This document shows positions 1 through 9,300 of a stretch of DNA of 64,000 nt, piece after piece; positions within the stretch are counted from its first letter, which is position 1; the number at the start of each line of letters is the position of its first letter. Source of the DNA: Roseiarcus sp963761435. Lineage in GTDB: Bacteria > Pseudomonadota > Alphaproteobacteria > Rhizobiales > Beijerinckiaceae. The notes under the pieces are model-generated. The model had not been told where the DNA came from and did no database searches. It saw nothing but the letters and a program-made list of their open reading frames with translations. Where the stretch lies: the NCBI GenBank assembly GCA_963761435.1, contig CAVXHJ010000028.1, forward strand, positions 1 through 64,000, in the 5' to 3' direction. A program made the translations under genes and the position numbers.

Positions 1-48
1 CTGCTCTTGCATATGCCCCCTCTTTCGCGTAAGAGCCGCCTCCTTGAG

Positions 49-86
49 AACCGCCCGGCTCGTTAGGGCTGCCGTGGCGGTTTTTT
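49..86 (+). terminator. Rho-independent terminator or attenuator before rpmI
   Basis: AACCGCC (49-55) pairs with GGCGGTT (76-82), and the stem runs into six T residues (81-86). It sits about 70 bases before the rpmI start. It either ends transcription from the left or attenuates the ribosomal-protein operon; the sequence does not decide which. Confidence 0.65.
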
Positions 87-153
87 CGCTCGCGCGAACG
101 GGGCCTATGGCCTCGGTAAATTCAAAAGGGCGTCAAGCCTTGAGGAGAGCCAA

Positions 154-354
154 ATGCCCAAGTTGAAGACCAAATCGGGCGCCAAAAAGCGCTTCAAGCT
201 CACCGGGACCGGCAAGGTCGTCTACGCCCAGCGCGGCAAGCAGCACGGCATGATCAAGCGCACGCCAAAGCAGATCCGCGATCTGCGCGGCACGTCGGTT
301 CTGTTCAAGACCGACGGCGAGAAGGTCAAGAAATTCTTTCTGCCGAACGGCTGA
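154..354 (+). CDS. rpmI: Large ribosomal subunit protein bL35
   Basis: This is a 66-residue, strongly basic protein that opens MPKLKTKSGAKKRFK and contains the family signature KTKSGAKKRF followed by a KR-rich middle. It is the usual length for bL35, a structural protein of the 50S subunit. The ATG follows a GAGGAG Shine-Dalgarno at a normal distance. It lies 24 bases ahead of rplT, the standard rpmI-rplT order. infC is not visible upstream in this window. Confidence 0.97.
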   Translation: MPKLKTKSGAKKRFKLTGTGKVVYAQRGKQHGMIKRTPKQIRDLRGTSVLFKTDGEKVKKFFLPNG

Positions 355-378
355 ACCCTTTTCCCGGAGAATTGAACA

Positions 379-744
379 ATGTCTCGCGTCAAGAGGGGCG
401 TAACGTCCCACGCCAAGCACAAGAAGGTCCTGAAGGCCGCCAAGGGCTTCTTCGGCCGCCGGAAGAACACGATCCGCGCCGCGAAGGCCGCGGTCGACAA
501 GTCGATGCAATACGCCTATCGCGACCGCAAGAACCGCAAGCGCGAGTTCCGCGCGCTGTGGATTCAGCGCATCAACGCGGCGGCGCGCGAGCATGGGCTG
601 ACGTATAGCCGGTTTATCTCCGGCCTCGCCGCTGCGGGGATCGAGGTCGATCGCAAGGTGCTGTCCGACCTCGCGATCTCGGAGCCTGCAGCGTTTGCCG
701 CAATCGTCGAGCAGGCGAAAGGCTCGCTGCCCAAGGCGGCATAA
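379..744 (+). CDS. rplT: Large ribosomal subunit protein bL20
   Basis: The protein is 121 residues, opens MSRVKRGVTSHAKHKK and contains KGFFGRRKNTIRAAK and RDRKNRKREFRALWIQRINA, the hallmark of bL20. bL20 binds 23S rRNA early in 50S assembly and in other bacteria represses its own operon. The spacing to rpmI indicates one transcript. The C-terminal half (YSRFISGLAAAGIEVDRKVL) is intact and the length is normal. Confidence 0.97.
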   Translation: MSRVKRGVTSHAKHKKVLKAAKGFFGRRKNTIRAAKAAVDKSMQYAYRDRKNRKREFRALWIQRINAAAREHGLTYSRFISGLAAAGIEVDRKVLSDLAISEPAAFAAIVEQAKGSLPKAA

Positions 745-757
745 GGCGCTCGACAGA

Positions 758-927
758 ACCCTTCTCCCCTTGCGGGAGAAGCCGGCGCGCAGCGCCGGAT
801 GAGGGGCGGCGCAGCCCCGAGGCGTTGGCTTAGGTGAGTCTCGTCGCAGACCGAACACACTGTTCGAACGACCCCTCATCCGTCATGCTTCGCATGACAC
901 CTTCTCCTGCAAGGCGAGAAGGGGCGG
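758..927. repeat. Composite palindromic intergenic repeat between rplT and pheS
   Basis: The gap holds a series of hairpins: CTTCTCCC/GGGAGAAG (761-768 with 774-781), CCGGCGC/GCGCCGG just after it, GTCATGC/GCATGAC near 883-899, and CTTCTC/GAGAAG near 901-920. The left block (CCCTTCTCCC...GATGAGGGG) and the right block (CCCCTCATCC...GAGAAGGGG) are also roughly inverted copies of each other. This looks like a REP-type element of the kind scattered through Rhizobiales genomes. It separates the ribosomal-protein genes from pheST and may act as a terminator or mRNA stabiliser. Confidence 0.7.
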
Positions 928-950
928 CAACCTGGTGCGAGGCGATCCGC

Positions 951-2033
951 ATGAACGATCTCGAGACGATCCTGGCCGAGACCGCCAGGGCTATCGACGG
1001 GGCGACCACCGAGCCCGAGCTCGAAGCCGTGCGCATCGCCGCCTTCGGCAAGAAGGGGGCGATTTCGGCCCTTCTCGCCACGCTCGGAAAGCTCGACCCC
1101 GACGAGCGCAAGACGCGTGGCGCCGCGATCAACGCGCTCAAGGATGAGGTCACGCAGGCGCTCGCGGCTCGGCGCGCGGTCCTGAAGAGCGCGGCGCTTA
1201 CGGCGCAGCTCGAGCGGGAGGCGGTCGATGTGACGCTGCCCGTCCGCTTGCCGGGCGTGGAGACTGGACGCATCCATCCGATCAGCCAGGTCATGGACGA
1301 GATCGTCGCCATTTTCGCGGATATGGGGTTTTCGGTCGCCGAAGGGCCGGACATCGAGAGCGACGACTATAATTTCACCAAGCTCAACTTCCCGCCCGGC
1401 CACCCCGCCCGCGAGATGCACGACACGTTCTTTCTCGCTCCCGACGCGCAGGGTGAGCGAAAGCTCCTGCGCACCCATACGAGCCCGGTGCAGGTCCGCA
1501 CGATGCTCAAGCAGAAGCCGCCGATCCGCATCATCTGCCCGGGCCGCACCTATCGGCGCGACGCCGACCAGACGCATACGCCGATGTTCCACCAGGTCGA
1601 GGGGCTGGTGGTCGACGAGGGCGCGACGCTCGCGAACCTGAAATGGGTCCTGGAGGAATTCTGCAAGGCGTTCTTCGAGGCGCCCCGCATCGGGATGCGC
1701 TTCCGCCCCAGCTTCTTCCCCTTCACCTCGCCCTCGCTCGAGGTCGACATCCAGTGCCGCCGTTCGGGCGGGGAGATCCGCTTCGGCGAGGGCGACGATT
1801 GGCTCGAAGTCCTCGGCTGCGGCATGGTCCATCCCAACGTGCTTTCGAATTGCGGCATCGACCCCGAGGCCTATCAGGGATTCGCCTGGGGCATGGGGAT
1901 CGACCGGGTGGCCATGCTGAAATACGGCCTGCCCGACTTGCGCGACTTCTTCGACGCCGACCTGCGCTGGATCAACCACTATGGCTTCAAGCCGCTCGAC
2001 ATCCCGACGCTTGCCGGGGGATTGAGCGGGTGA
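951..2033 (+). CDS. pheS: Phenylalanine--tRNA ligase alpha subunit
   Basis: From ATG 951 the product is 360 residues, the normal length for bacterial PheS. The N-terminal coiled coil is followed by the class II aminoacyl-tRNA synthetase core: motif 2 (HTSPVQVRTM and RIICPGRTYRRDADQTHTPMF) and motif 3 (GCGMVHPNVL and GFAWGMGIDRVAMLKYG). PheS forms an alpha2-beta2 enzyme with PheT. The frame is open further upstream to 834, but that part lies in the palindromic repeat and does not resemble PheS, so ATG 951 is chosen. Confidence 0.96.
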   Translation: MNDLETILAETARAIDGATTEPELEAVRIAAFGKKGAISALLATLGKLDPDERKTRGAAINALKDEVTQALAARRAVLKSAALTAQLEREAVDVTLPVRLPGVETGRIHPISQVMDEIVAIFADMGFSVAEGPDIESDDYNFTKLNFPPGHPAREMHDTFFLAPDAQGERKLLRTHTSPVQVRTMLKQKPPIRIICPGRTYRRDADQTHTPMFHQVEGLVVDEGATLANLKWVLEEFCKAFFEAPRIGMRFRPSFFPFTSPSLEVDIQCRRSGGEIRFGEGDDWLEVLGCGMVHPNVLSNCGIDPEAYQGFAWGMGIDRVAMLKYGLPDLRDFFDADLRWINHYGFKPLDIPTLAGGLSG

Positions 2034-2055
2034 ACGCCGAATAGGGCTTTGGAAG

Positions 2056-2292
2056 ATGGCCTGGATCAAGAATTTCGAGACGCGAGACGGAAGGGGAAAA
2101 CTCCAACCATCGCAGGTTGTCGCCATGGTCAAAGTCTTTGACCTCACTGACGGCCGCCCCGTGGTGCAAATCGATACCAATGGATCAGCAGACAGGGTCA
2201 ATCCAGGCAAGCAGAGCCAGACCATCCAACTGGGTCGAGAGGCGGCGAAAGAACTCTTCGACATTCTCCGGCGGACCTATGATTTCAGATGA
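2056..2292 (+). CDS. Small conserved-looking protein between pheS and pheT
   Basis: A 78-residue protein (start MAWIKNFETRDGRGKLQPS, end FDILRRTYDFR) is placed in the same direction between pheS (22 bases before) and pheT (40 bases after). It has no signal peptide, no membrane segment and no Cys or His cluster. A GGAAG just before ATG can serve as ribosome site. I do not recognise a family. Position in the operon suggests co-expression with the synthetase, but no function follows from that. Confidence 0.7.
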   Translation: MAWIKNFETRDGRGKLQPSQVVAMVKVFDLTDGRPVVQIDTNGSADRVNPGKQSQTIQLGREAAKELFDILRRTYDFR

Positions 2293-2332
2293 AGCGAGAG
2301 CCACAGCCGGGACGCACCGAGGCGAGTGAATA

Positions 2333-4738
2333 ATGAAATTCACCCTCTCCTGGCTGAAAGACCACCTCGACACTTCGGCTTCGCTTGCCGAAATCGTCGA
2401 CACGCTGACCCGCGTCGGTCTCGAAGTGGAGAGCATCGACGACCCGAGCCGCAAATACGACGGCTTCGTGGTCGCTTCCGTCATCGAGGCGAAGCCCCAT
2501 CCCAACGCCGACCGGCTCAAGATCTGCATCCTCGACGCGGGCCACGGCCCGGTGCAGGTCGTTTGCGGCGCGCCGAACGCGCGCACCGGCATGAAGGGCG
2601 TCTTCTCTCCGGTCGGCACGTATATTCCAGGCAAGAAGATCACCCTCGCCAAGGGCGTCATCCGCGGCGTCGAGTCGAACGGCATGCTGTGCTCGGCTGC
2701 GGAGCTCGAGCTCAGCGACGATCACGACGGGATCATCGAGCTTCCCGACGACGCGCCGGTCGGCGTCGCCTACGCGCGCTTCGCCGGGTTGGACGATCCG
2801 GTGATCGACGTGGCGGTGACGCCCAACCGCCCTGACGCAACCGGCGTCGCCGGCATAGCTCGCGATCTCGCGGCGGCTGGACTTGGGACGCTGAAGACGC
2901 CCGCGCCCAAACCCGTCGCGGGGGCGTTCGACTGCCCGACCCGCGTCGAGCTCGACTTCGCCCCAGCCGATAAGCGCCTCTGCCCGGCCTTCGCGTTGCG
3001 TCTCGTCCGCGGCGTGACCAACGGCCCTTCGCCCGAATGGATGCAGAAGCGGCTGCGAGCGATTGGCCTCCGGCCGATCAGCGCCCTTGTCGACATCACC
3101 AACTACATCACCTTCGACCGCGGCCGGCCGCTGCACGTTTTCGACTTCGCCAAGGTCGCCGGCGATCTTACGGTCCGGCGCGCCCGCGCGGGCGAGACCG
3201 TGCTCGCGCTCGATGGCAAGTCGTACGCTCTCGATGAGAGCATGGTCGTCATCGCCGACGCGAACGGAGTCGAATCGATCGCCGGAATCATGGGCGGCGA
3301 GCATTCCGGCTGCGACGCGACGACGCGCGACGTTCTCATCGAGAGCGCACTGTGGGACCCGACAAATATTGCGCAGACCGGCCGCAAGCTCGGGATCACG
3401 ACCGACGCGCGCTACCGCTTCGAGCGCGGCGTCGATCCCGAATTCTGCGTGCCCGGATGCGATCTCGCGACCGAGTTCGTTCTTGAAATCTGCGGCGGCG
3501 AGCCTTCGCGCATTGTTGTCGCAGGCGATCCCGTAGCGCCGCGGCGCATGATTTCCTTCCCCTATGGGGAAGTGAAACGGCTGCTTGGCGTCGACATCCC
3601 GCGCCAGGAGGGCGAGGCGATCCTGTCCCGGCTGGGCTTCGGGGTCGTCGACGGAACGGTCGTGGTCCCTTCCTGGCGCCCCGACGTCCAGGTGAAGGCC
3701 GACGTCGTCGAGCAGATCCTGCGCATCGCCGGCGTCGACCGCGCGCCGGCAGCCCCCCTTCCCCGGCTCGACGACGGCGTGGCGAAGCCGGTGCTGACGC
3801 TGATGCAGAAGCGGAGCCGGCTCGCCAGGCGCACGCTGGCCGCGCTTTCGCTGCGCGAGGCGGTGACGTGGTCGTTTGTCTCCAAACGGGCGGCGGAACT
3901 GTTCGGCGGCGGCTCAGCGACGCTCGCGCTCGCCAATCCGATAGCCGCCGACCTTTCCGACATGCGCCCGAGCCTCATCCCCGGCCTTGTCGCCGCCGCC
4001 GAGCGCAACGCGCGCCGGGCCTTGAGCGACGTCGCGCTGTTCGAAGTCGGGCAGATTTTTCTCGGGTCCGGGGAAAACGATCAACGGATCGCGGCCGCCG
4101 CCGTGCGGCGCGGCAGGGCCAAGGCTGACGGGGAAGGCCGGCATTGGAGCGGCGGCGGCCTGGTGGACGCCTTCGACGCCAAGCGCGATGCGATGGCCCT
4201 TCTCTCTGCCTTCGGCGTGAGCCTCAACGCGGTCCAGGTCGTTCCCGGCGGTCCGGCCTTTCTGCACCCTGGCCGTTCGGCGACGCTGCAATTCGGGCCG
4301 AAGACCATCACTGGCTGGTTCGGACAGTTGCACCCGAGCGCTCTGGAGGCGCTCGACGCCGAGGGCCCGATCGTCGCCTTCGAGATTATTCTCGACGCCG
4401 TTCCCGCGCCCAAGGCCAGGCCTGCCAAGGGCAAGCCGAAACTCGACCGCTCGGATTTCATGCCGGTCGAGCGGGATCTCGCTTTCGTGGTCGATGCGGG
4501 CATGCTTGCCGGCGACATAGTCAAGGCGGCGGAGAGCGCGGAGCGGTCGCTCATCGCAAAGGTCGGCGTCTTCGACATTTACCAGGGGGAAGGTCTGCCG
4601 GAGGGCTCCAAATCCATCGCCATCCAGGTCATACTGCAACCCCGCGAACGGACCCTGACCGACGCCGAAATTGACGCTGCGATGTCCAAAATCGTGGCCG
4701 AGGTGTCCAGGAGGACGGGCGCAACGCTGCGAAGCTGA
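2333..4738 (+). CDS. pheT: Phenylalanine--tRNA ligase beta subunit
   Basis: The product is 801 residues, typical for PheT. Domains in order: N-terminal MKFTLSWLKDHLD, an OB-fold tRNA-binding domain at about 40-150 (KPHPNADRLKICILDAG), the B3/B4 editing region with ITNYITFDRGRPLHVFD near 255-275, the B5 domain near 400-475, the catalytic-like core, and a C-terminal ferredoxin-fold anticodon-binding domain (DFMPVERDLAFVVD to the end). It pairs with PheS. No truncation or missing region is seen. Confidence 0.96.
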   Translation: MKFTLSWLKDHLDTSASLAEIVDTLTRVGLEVESIDDPSRKYDGFVVASVIEAKPHPNADRLKICILDAGHGPVQVVCGAPNARTGMKGVFSPVGTYIPGKKITLAKGVIRGVESNGMLCSAAELELSDDHDGIIELPDDAPVGVAYARFAGLDDPVIDVAVTPNRPDATGVAGIARDLAAAGLGTLKTPAPKPVAGAFDCPTRVELDFAPADKRLCPAFALRLVRGVTNGPSPEWMQKRLRAIGLRPISALVDITNYITFDRGRPLHVFDFAKVAGDLTVRRARAGETVLALDGKSYALDESMVVIADANGVESIAGIMGGEHSGCDATTRDVLIESALWDPTNIAQTGRKLGITTDARYRFERGVDPEFCVPGCDLATEFVLEICGGEPSRIVVAGDPVAPRRMISFPYGEVKRLLGVDIPRQEGEAILSRLGFGVVDGTVVVPSWRPDVQVKADVVEQILRIAGVDRAPAAPLPRLDDGVAKPVLTLMQKRSRLARRTLAALSLREAVTWSFVSKRAAELFGGGSATLALANPIAADLSDMRPSLIPGLVAAAERNARRALSDVALFEVGQIFLGSGENDQRIAAAAVRRGRAKADGEGRHWSGGGLVDAFDAKRDAMALLSAFGVSLNAVQVVPGGPAFLHPGRSATLQFGPKTITGWFGQLHPSALEALDAEGPIVAFEIILDAVPAPKARPAKGKPKLDRSDFMPVERDLAFVVDAGMLAGDIVKAAESAERSLIAKVGVFDIYQGEGLPEGSKSIAIQVILQPRERTLTDAEIDAAMSKIVAEVSRRTGATLRS

Positions 4739-4748
4739 ACCCGTGGTC

Positions 4749-5045
4749 ATGCGCCTGGCGGCTCTTGCTCTTTGCCTCTCCGTTCTGGCGCCGCCCGGCC
4801 TCGCCCTGGCGGAAGACGACCCTTCCTGCGCGCGGTACCAGGAGCCGATGGCCTATAACGCCTGTCTTGCCCGGCGCGGGCCGAAGGCGGGCGACCTCGG
4901 GAAGCATTCCGGCGACACCCGACCGGAACAGGCCGGACGGGATCAGGCCAATGGCGGCTCCCGCGCCCCGGGCGCGGCGTTCCGCAATTGGCCGCGCGCC
5001 CAGCGCGTCCACGGACGCGTGCACATGGAGTTCCGTGTCCAGTAG
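4749..5045 (+). CDS. Small secreted protein of unknown function
   Basis: From ATG 4749 the product is 98 residues with a clear signal peptide (MRLAALALCLSVLAPPGLALA, cleavage near ALA-ED). The mature part has two Cys (SCARYQEPMAYNACLARRGP) that could form a disulphide, then a Gly/Arg-rich low-complexity stretch, and ends RVHMEFRVQ. It starts 11 bases after the pheT stop, so it may be read through from pheT. GTG 4743 or 4746 are alternative starts. No function is assigned. Confidence 0.65.
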   Translation: MRLAALALCLSVLAPPGLALAEDDPSCARYQEPMAYNACLARRGPKAGDLGKHSGDTRPEQAGRDQANGGSRAPGAAFRNWPRAQRVHGRVHMEFRVQ

Positions 5046-5425
5046 TCGCCGCGTGAAGTTTGCGAGCGCGGCGCCCAGCGTGCGGAAATCGCAGGCGCCG
5101 CGCTCTACGCCCCGCGCGGTGGGAGATCGGCGCAGGGGGTCCGCGTTTGCCGCCCTGCCCCGGGGCGCAGCGACGCGGAATTGCAATTTCAAACCGAAAC
5201 CGTGAGGGCCCTGCGGAACATATACTCTGGAGTTCGGGCCGCCGCTGTGACCGGCGTCACACCCCGAGCGCCCCCGCTGGACGGCGCCCCGGGGCGCCGC
5301 AAAGCTCCGCGGACCGGCGGACTCGCCTCCCCAATTATGTCAGTGCTGTCTCAGTTGGGCCGCCTCAAAGGCGCTTGACGCCGGGGCGAAGCTCGGCCAC
5401 CGTCTCGAATAATCATCGGCGAGCG
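5046..5425. other. 380-base intergenic region upstream of the Crp-type gene
   Basis: This gap carries the Crp-like operator at 5246-5261 and otherwise shows no convincing gene. The reading frame of the regulator is open across it, but the translation is low-complexity Arg/Ala/Pro and has no family character. Confidence 0.6.
5246..5261. promoter_or_regulatory. Perfect Crp-type operator TGTGA-N6-TCACA
   Basis: The 16 bases read TGTGACCGGCGTCACA, an exact match to the E. coli CRP half-site arrangement, with symmetry extending to TGTGAC/GTCACA. It lies 165 bases before the start of a Crp-family gene whose recognition helix keeps the CRP contact residues (Arg-Glu-Thr-Val-x-Arg). Autoregulation is inferred; it has not been shown. 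Confidence 0.6.
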
Positions 5426-6115
5426 ATGATGGTAACGAACACGCTTTCTGCCCACCCATGCTTCAAGACGCTCGATCCTGAATCCTGCCGGGTTCTCGAC
5501 CGCCATTGCACTTGGCTAAGGACGGTGGCGGGCGCCTGGGTGTTGGGTCAGACGGCCAACGACCACGACGTCTATTTCGTCATGAGCGGCCGGTTGAGAG
5601 CCGTGCTCCACGGAGTGCGGCAGGATCTCATATTCAGCGATATGGAAGCAGGCGCATTCTTTGGCGAACTGGCCGCGCTCGACGGCGGCACCCGCTCGCT
5701 GAGCGTCTTTGCGGTCAATGACTCGGTCGTGGCCAAAATGCCGCGCGCGGTCTTCGTTGAGACGATGTTCACGCACCGCCCCCTCGGCGAGGCGGTCGTC
5801 GCGGCGCTCGTTGCGCGCAATCGCGCGATGACGCGCAGGGTCGGCGAACTTGGCGCGCTTGACGTTCGGAGCCGCGTCCACGCCGAGCTTTTACGCCTCG
5901 CGCGCCCCGATCGCGAGGATCCGAAGCGCGCGATCATCCTTGCGCCCCCGAATCAGTCCGAACTCGCGTCGCGGATCAACACGCGGCGGGAAACCGTGTC
6001 GCGCGAGATCAACGCGATGGAGCGCGAGGGACTGATCGAACGCCGCCGGGGCGCCATTGTCATCACCGACGCGCTGCGGCTCAGCGCCAGGCTCGAGGCG
6101 GCAGCCATTTCCTAG
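5426..6115 (+). CDS. Crp/Fnr-family transcriptional regulator, probably cAMP-responsive
   Basis: From the ATGATG pair at 5426 the protein is 229 residues. An N-terminal cyclic-nucleotide-binding beta roll (about 12-120) contains the phosphate cassette GAFFGELAALDGGTRSLSV, with Gly80, Glu81, Arg90 and Ser91 matching the cAMP contacts of CRP. A dimerisation helix follows, then a winged HTH (176-215) whose recognition helix RRETVSREI (Arg188, Glu189, Arg193) matches CRP Arg180/Glu181/Arg185. There is no Fnr-type cysteine cluster. The next gene encodes a nucleotide cyclase and a CRP-type site lies upstream, so a cAMP circuit is likely. The frame is open to 5060 but that extension is not Crp-like. 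Confidence 0.88.
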   Translation: MMVTNTLSAHPCFKTLDPESCRVLDRHCTWLRTVAGAWVLGQTANDHDVYFVMSGRLRAVLHGVRQDLIFSDMEAGAFFGELAALDGGTRSLSVFAVNDSVVAKMPRAVFVETMFTHRPLGEAVVAALVARNRAMTRRVGELGALDVRSRVHAELLRLARPDREDPKRAIILAPPNQSELASRINTRRETVSREINAMEREGLIERRRGAIVITDALRLSARLEAAAIS

Positions 6116-6388
6116 ACGGTCGACGCCAAGTGGAAGGCAAGATCGCTCATCCTCCCTTCGCTTCATGGGCGCCGCCTCCGCGGCTTTCCCCGGCAAAGCG
6201 TCGTAGAGGAAGTCGCGACGCCCAAGTCGCCCGTGGACCAATTCTTCCAGTACGTGACAGCAAATCCTGTCTCTAGACATCGACAAAAACAGGACTGTTC
6301 TGACGGTTAGCGCAATAGGCTCCGACTTGCATGAATTCGATTTACGACTAATGATTGCGCAAATCTGCGGGGCGATTGGAAAAGACTA

Positions 6389-9300
6389 ATGTACTGCGCG
6401 AAATGCAGTCGCCATTACGGGCCGGGCGAGAAAGCATGCGCGACCTGCGGCGCCGCGCTCCAAAAGCGGGCGCCGCGCAACCCAAGGGTGAACTCGGAGG
6501 CCCGCGGGCCGGAGCGCCGGCCAATGACCGGCCTGTTCTCCGACTTGGTCGACTCGGTCGGCCTGTCGCTGAACCTCGACGCCGAAGAGGTGATGAGGAT
6601 CGTCGACGCCTATCACAAGCTTTGCGATGAAATCGTCGCCGAACATGGCGGATACCTCGAAAGCTTCATGGGCGATGGCGTCCTGGCCTATTTCGGCTAT
6701 CCGCGCGCCAACGAGGATGACGCGGCCAACGCCGTGACAGCCGGGCTCGCGATCATCGAGGCGATCCGCCGCATCGATGTGTCGCGGGAGGCGCCTCTGC
6801 AGGCGAGGGTCGGGATTGCGACGGGTCTGGTCGTGGTCAGCGACCGCGTCAGCCTGGCGAACAAGCGAAGGTCGCAGATCGTCGGCAAGATGCCGAACCT
6901 TGCCGCTCGGCTCCAATCCGTGGCGCGCCCCGGGACGGTCGTCATCGCCGACGCGACGCGACACGTGACGCGCGGCGCCTTCACTTACCGTGATCTCGGC
7001 CCGGTCGCCCTCAAGGGCTTCGGGGAGCCTGTCCAGATCTGGGAGGTCGGACAGCCCAATGCTGAGGAGAGCCGCTATCGCGCCCGCCTGCAGGGTGAGC
7101 CGCTCACCTTCGTTGGACGCAAGCGCGAGCTCGACAAGCTTGTCGAGCGCTGGACGAAGGCGCGGGGCGGAAAAGGTCAGGTGGTCCATCTGATCGGCGA
7201 GGCCGGGATGGGCAAGTCGCGCCTGACGGAGACGCTCGAGGAGCATATCGGCGCCGACCGGCACGTGCGAGTTCGCTGGTTCTGCTCGCCGCAACACGTG
7301 GAAAGCGCATTTCATCCGGTCATCGATCATTTGCAGAGAGCGGCTTCCATCGACCGAAACGATCCCCCCGCTGCGCGGATCGCCAAGCTGCGCCGGCTGG
7401 TCGGCGAGTCCGGAAGCAGGGATGAGACCACGCTGGGCGCTCTGGCCGCCCTCCTGTCCATTCCGCTGGGCCAGCCCTCGCCGCTCGACGTGATGACGCC
7501 CGAGAAGCGCAAGCAGGTGACCTTGGAGGCGCTGATCGAGCAGTTCCGCAAGCTCAATGACGCGGGTCCGATCTTGATGATCGTCGAGGACGCCCATTGG
7601 ATCGATGCGACCTCGCTCGAGCTGCTCGAACTTACCGTCGCGTCTTGCGATACGCTCCGCGACCTCGTCATCGTGACCGCGCGGCCCGAGTTCAAGCCGC
7701 GGTGGACCGAGCTCCCCCATGTCTCCACCGTCTCGCTCGGCCGGCTCGATCCCGATAGTTCCGAAGTCCTGTGCAAGGAAGCAGCGGGAAGCGCGCTTCC
7801 GGCCAGCCTCATGGGGCAGATCCTGGAGCGCTCGGACGGCATTCCGCTCTTCGTTCTCGAGCTGACCCGCAACGTCGTGGAATCGCTGCAGTCCGGCGGG
7901 GGCGATGCGTCCGACCGAAAGGCGAACGGCGAGACGATGATCCCGCTGTCCCTGCATGATTCTCTGGTTGCGCGGCTCGACCGCCTCGGCGCGGCGCGAC
8001 AGACGGCCAACATCGGCGCTGTCATCGGACGGCGCTTCGAATACGACCTTATGAGCGCCGTCGCGGCCAAGCCTGAGTCCGAGTTGCGGGCGGACTTGCG
8101 CCGTTTGACGCGAGCAGGCTTGCTCACTCAGTCGGGCGTTCCGCCGAACAGCTCCTACCTCTTCCGCCACGTGCTGATTCGCGACGCGGCCTACGACTCG
8201 ATGCTGCGCGCCGATCGCCAGGCGCTTCACAGCCGGATCGGGGAGACGCTGCTTGCCCGGTTTCCCGATCAAGCCAAGGCTGAGCCGGAAATGGTCGCCT
8301 ACCATCTTTCGCGCGGCAAGAACGAGATCGAGGCGGCTCCCTATTGGGAGAAGGCGGGGCAGCTCGCCGCGTCGCGGGCGGCCCACAGCGACGCGGCCGC
8401 CCGATACCGCGCGGCTCTCGAGATCATTGGGCGGCAAACCCAAGGGCTTGGGCGCGCGCAGGCCGAGCTGCCGCTGCTCGTGCATCTCGCGATCAGTCTC
8501 GCCTCGTCGCGCGGATACAGCGACCCGGAGATATTGGGCGTGCTGACGCGCGCCCGCGAGATTTGCGATCTGCTTGGCAACGTCTCGGCGCTGTTTCCTG
8601 TCCTGCGCGGCTTGTCGGTGTTTTCGATCGTGCGCAACGACCTTGTGACCGCGGAGGAGCTCGGAATCCGGTGCCTGGCGATCGGCGAGGAGACCGGGCA
8701 TGTGCCTTTCCTGATCGAGGCCCACCACCAATTGGGCTATGTCTATGGCGGCCGGGGACAATTGGCGAAGTCGCGCTTCCACCTCGAGCGCTGCGTTCAG
8801 CTTTACGACGAGAACGAGGGCCGAATCGAGCTCGTGCCGCACGAGCAGGATCCGCGGATGTCCGCATTGTGCGTGTTCGCCAACGTGCTCGAGCTCATGA
8901 GCGATACCGAAGCCGCATCGGCGGCCTACCGACGCTCGCTCGATCTCGCGCGCAAGCTTGGCCGCCCTTACGATCTCGCCTATGCGCTGACTTTTGCCGC
9001 GTCGCATTCGAACATGATCGGCAACCACCAGGACGCTCACCGGGAGGGCGAGGAGGCGATCGGCCTGGCCCAGACCCATGGCTTCGGGCTCTGGCATCTC
9101 AGCGCCACCATTGAAGTCGGGATCGCTTTTGCCGGGCTCGGACGGACCGACGAGGCGATTGCTATCCTCGAACCCTCCCTGGCGAAATGGGCGGCGATCG
9201 GCTGCCGCTGCTACACCGGTCAGCGCATCGCCTGGCTTGCCGTTTGTTACGCCGATTGCGGGCGGCTGGACCAGGCGCTGACCACGATCGATATGGCGAT

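Noticed and set aside
834..950. Upstream extension of pheS
   Set aside because: The added residues come from the palindromic repeat and PheS already has its normal length from 951.
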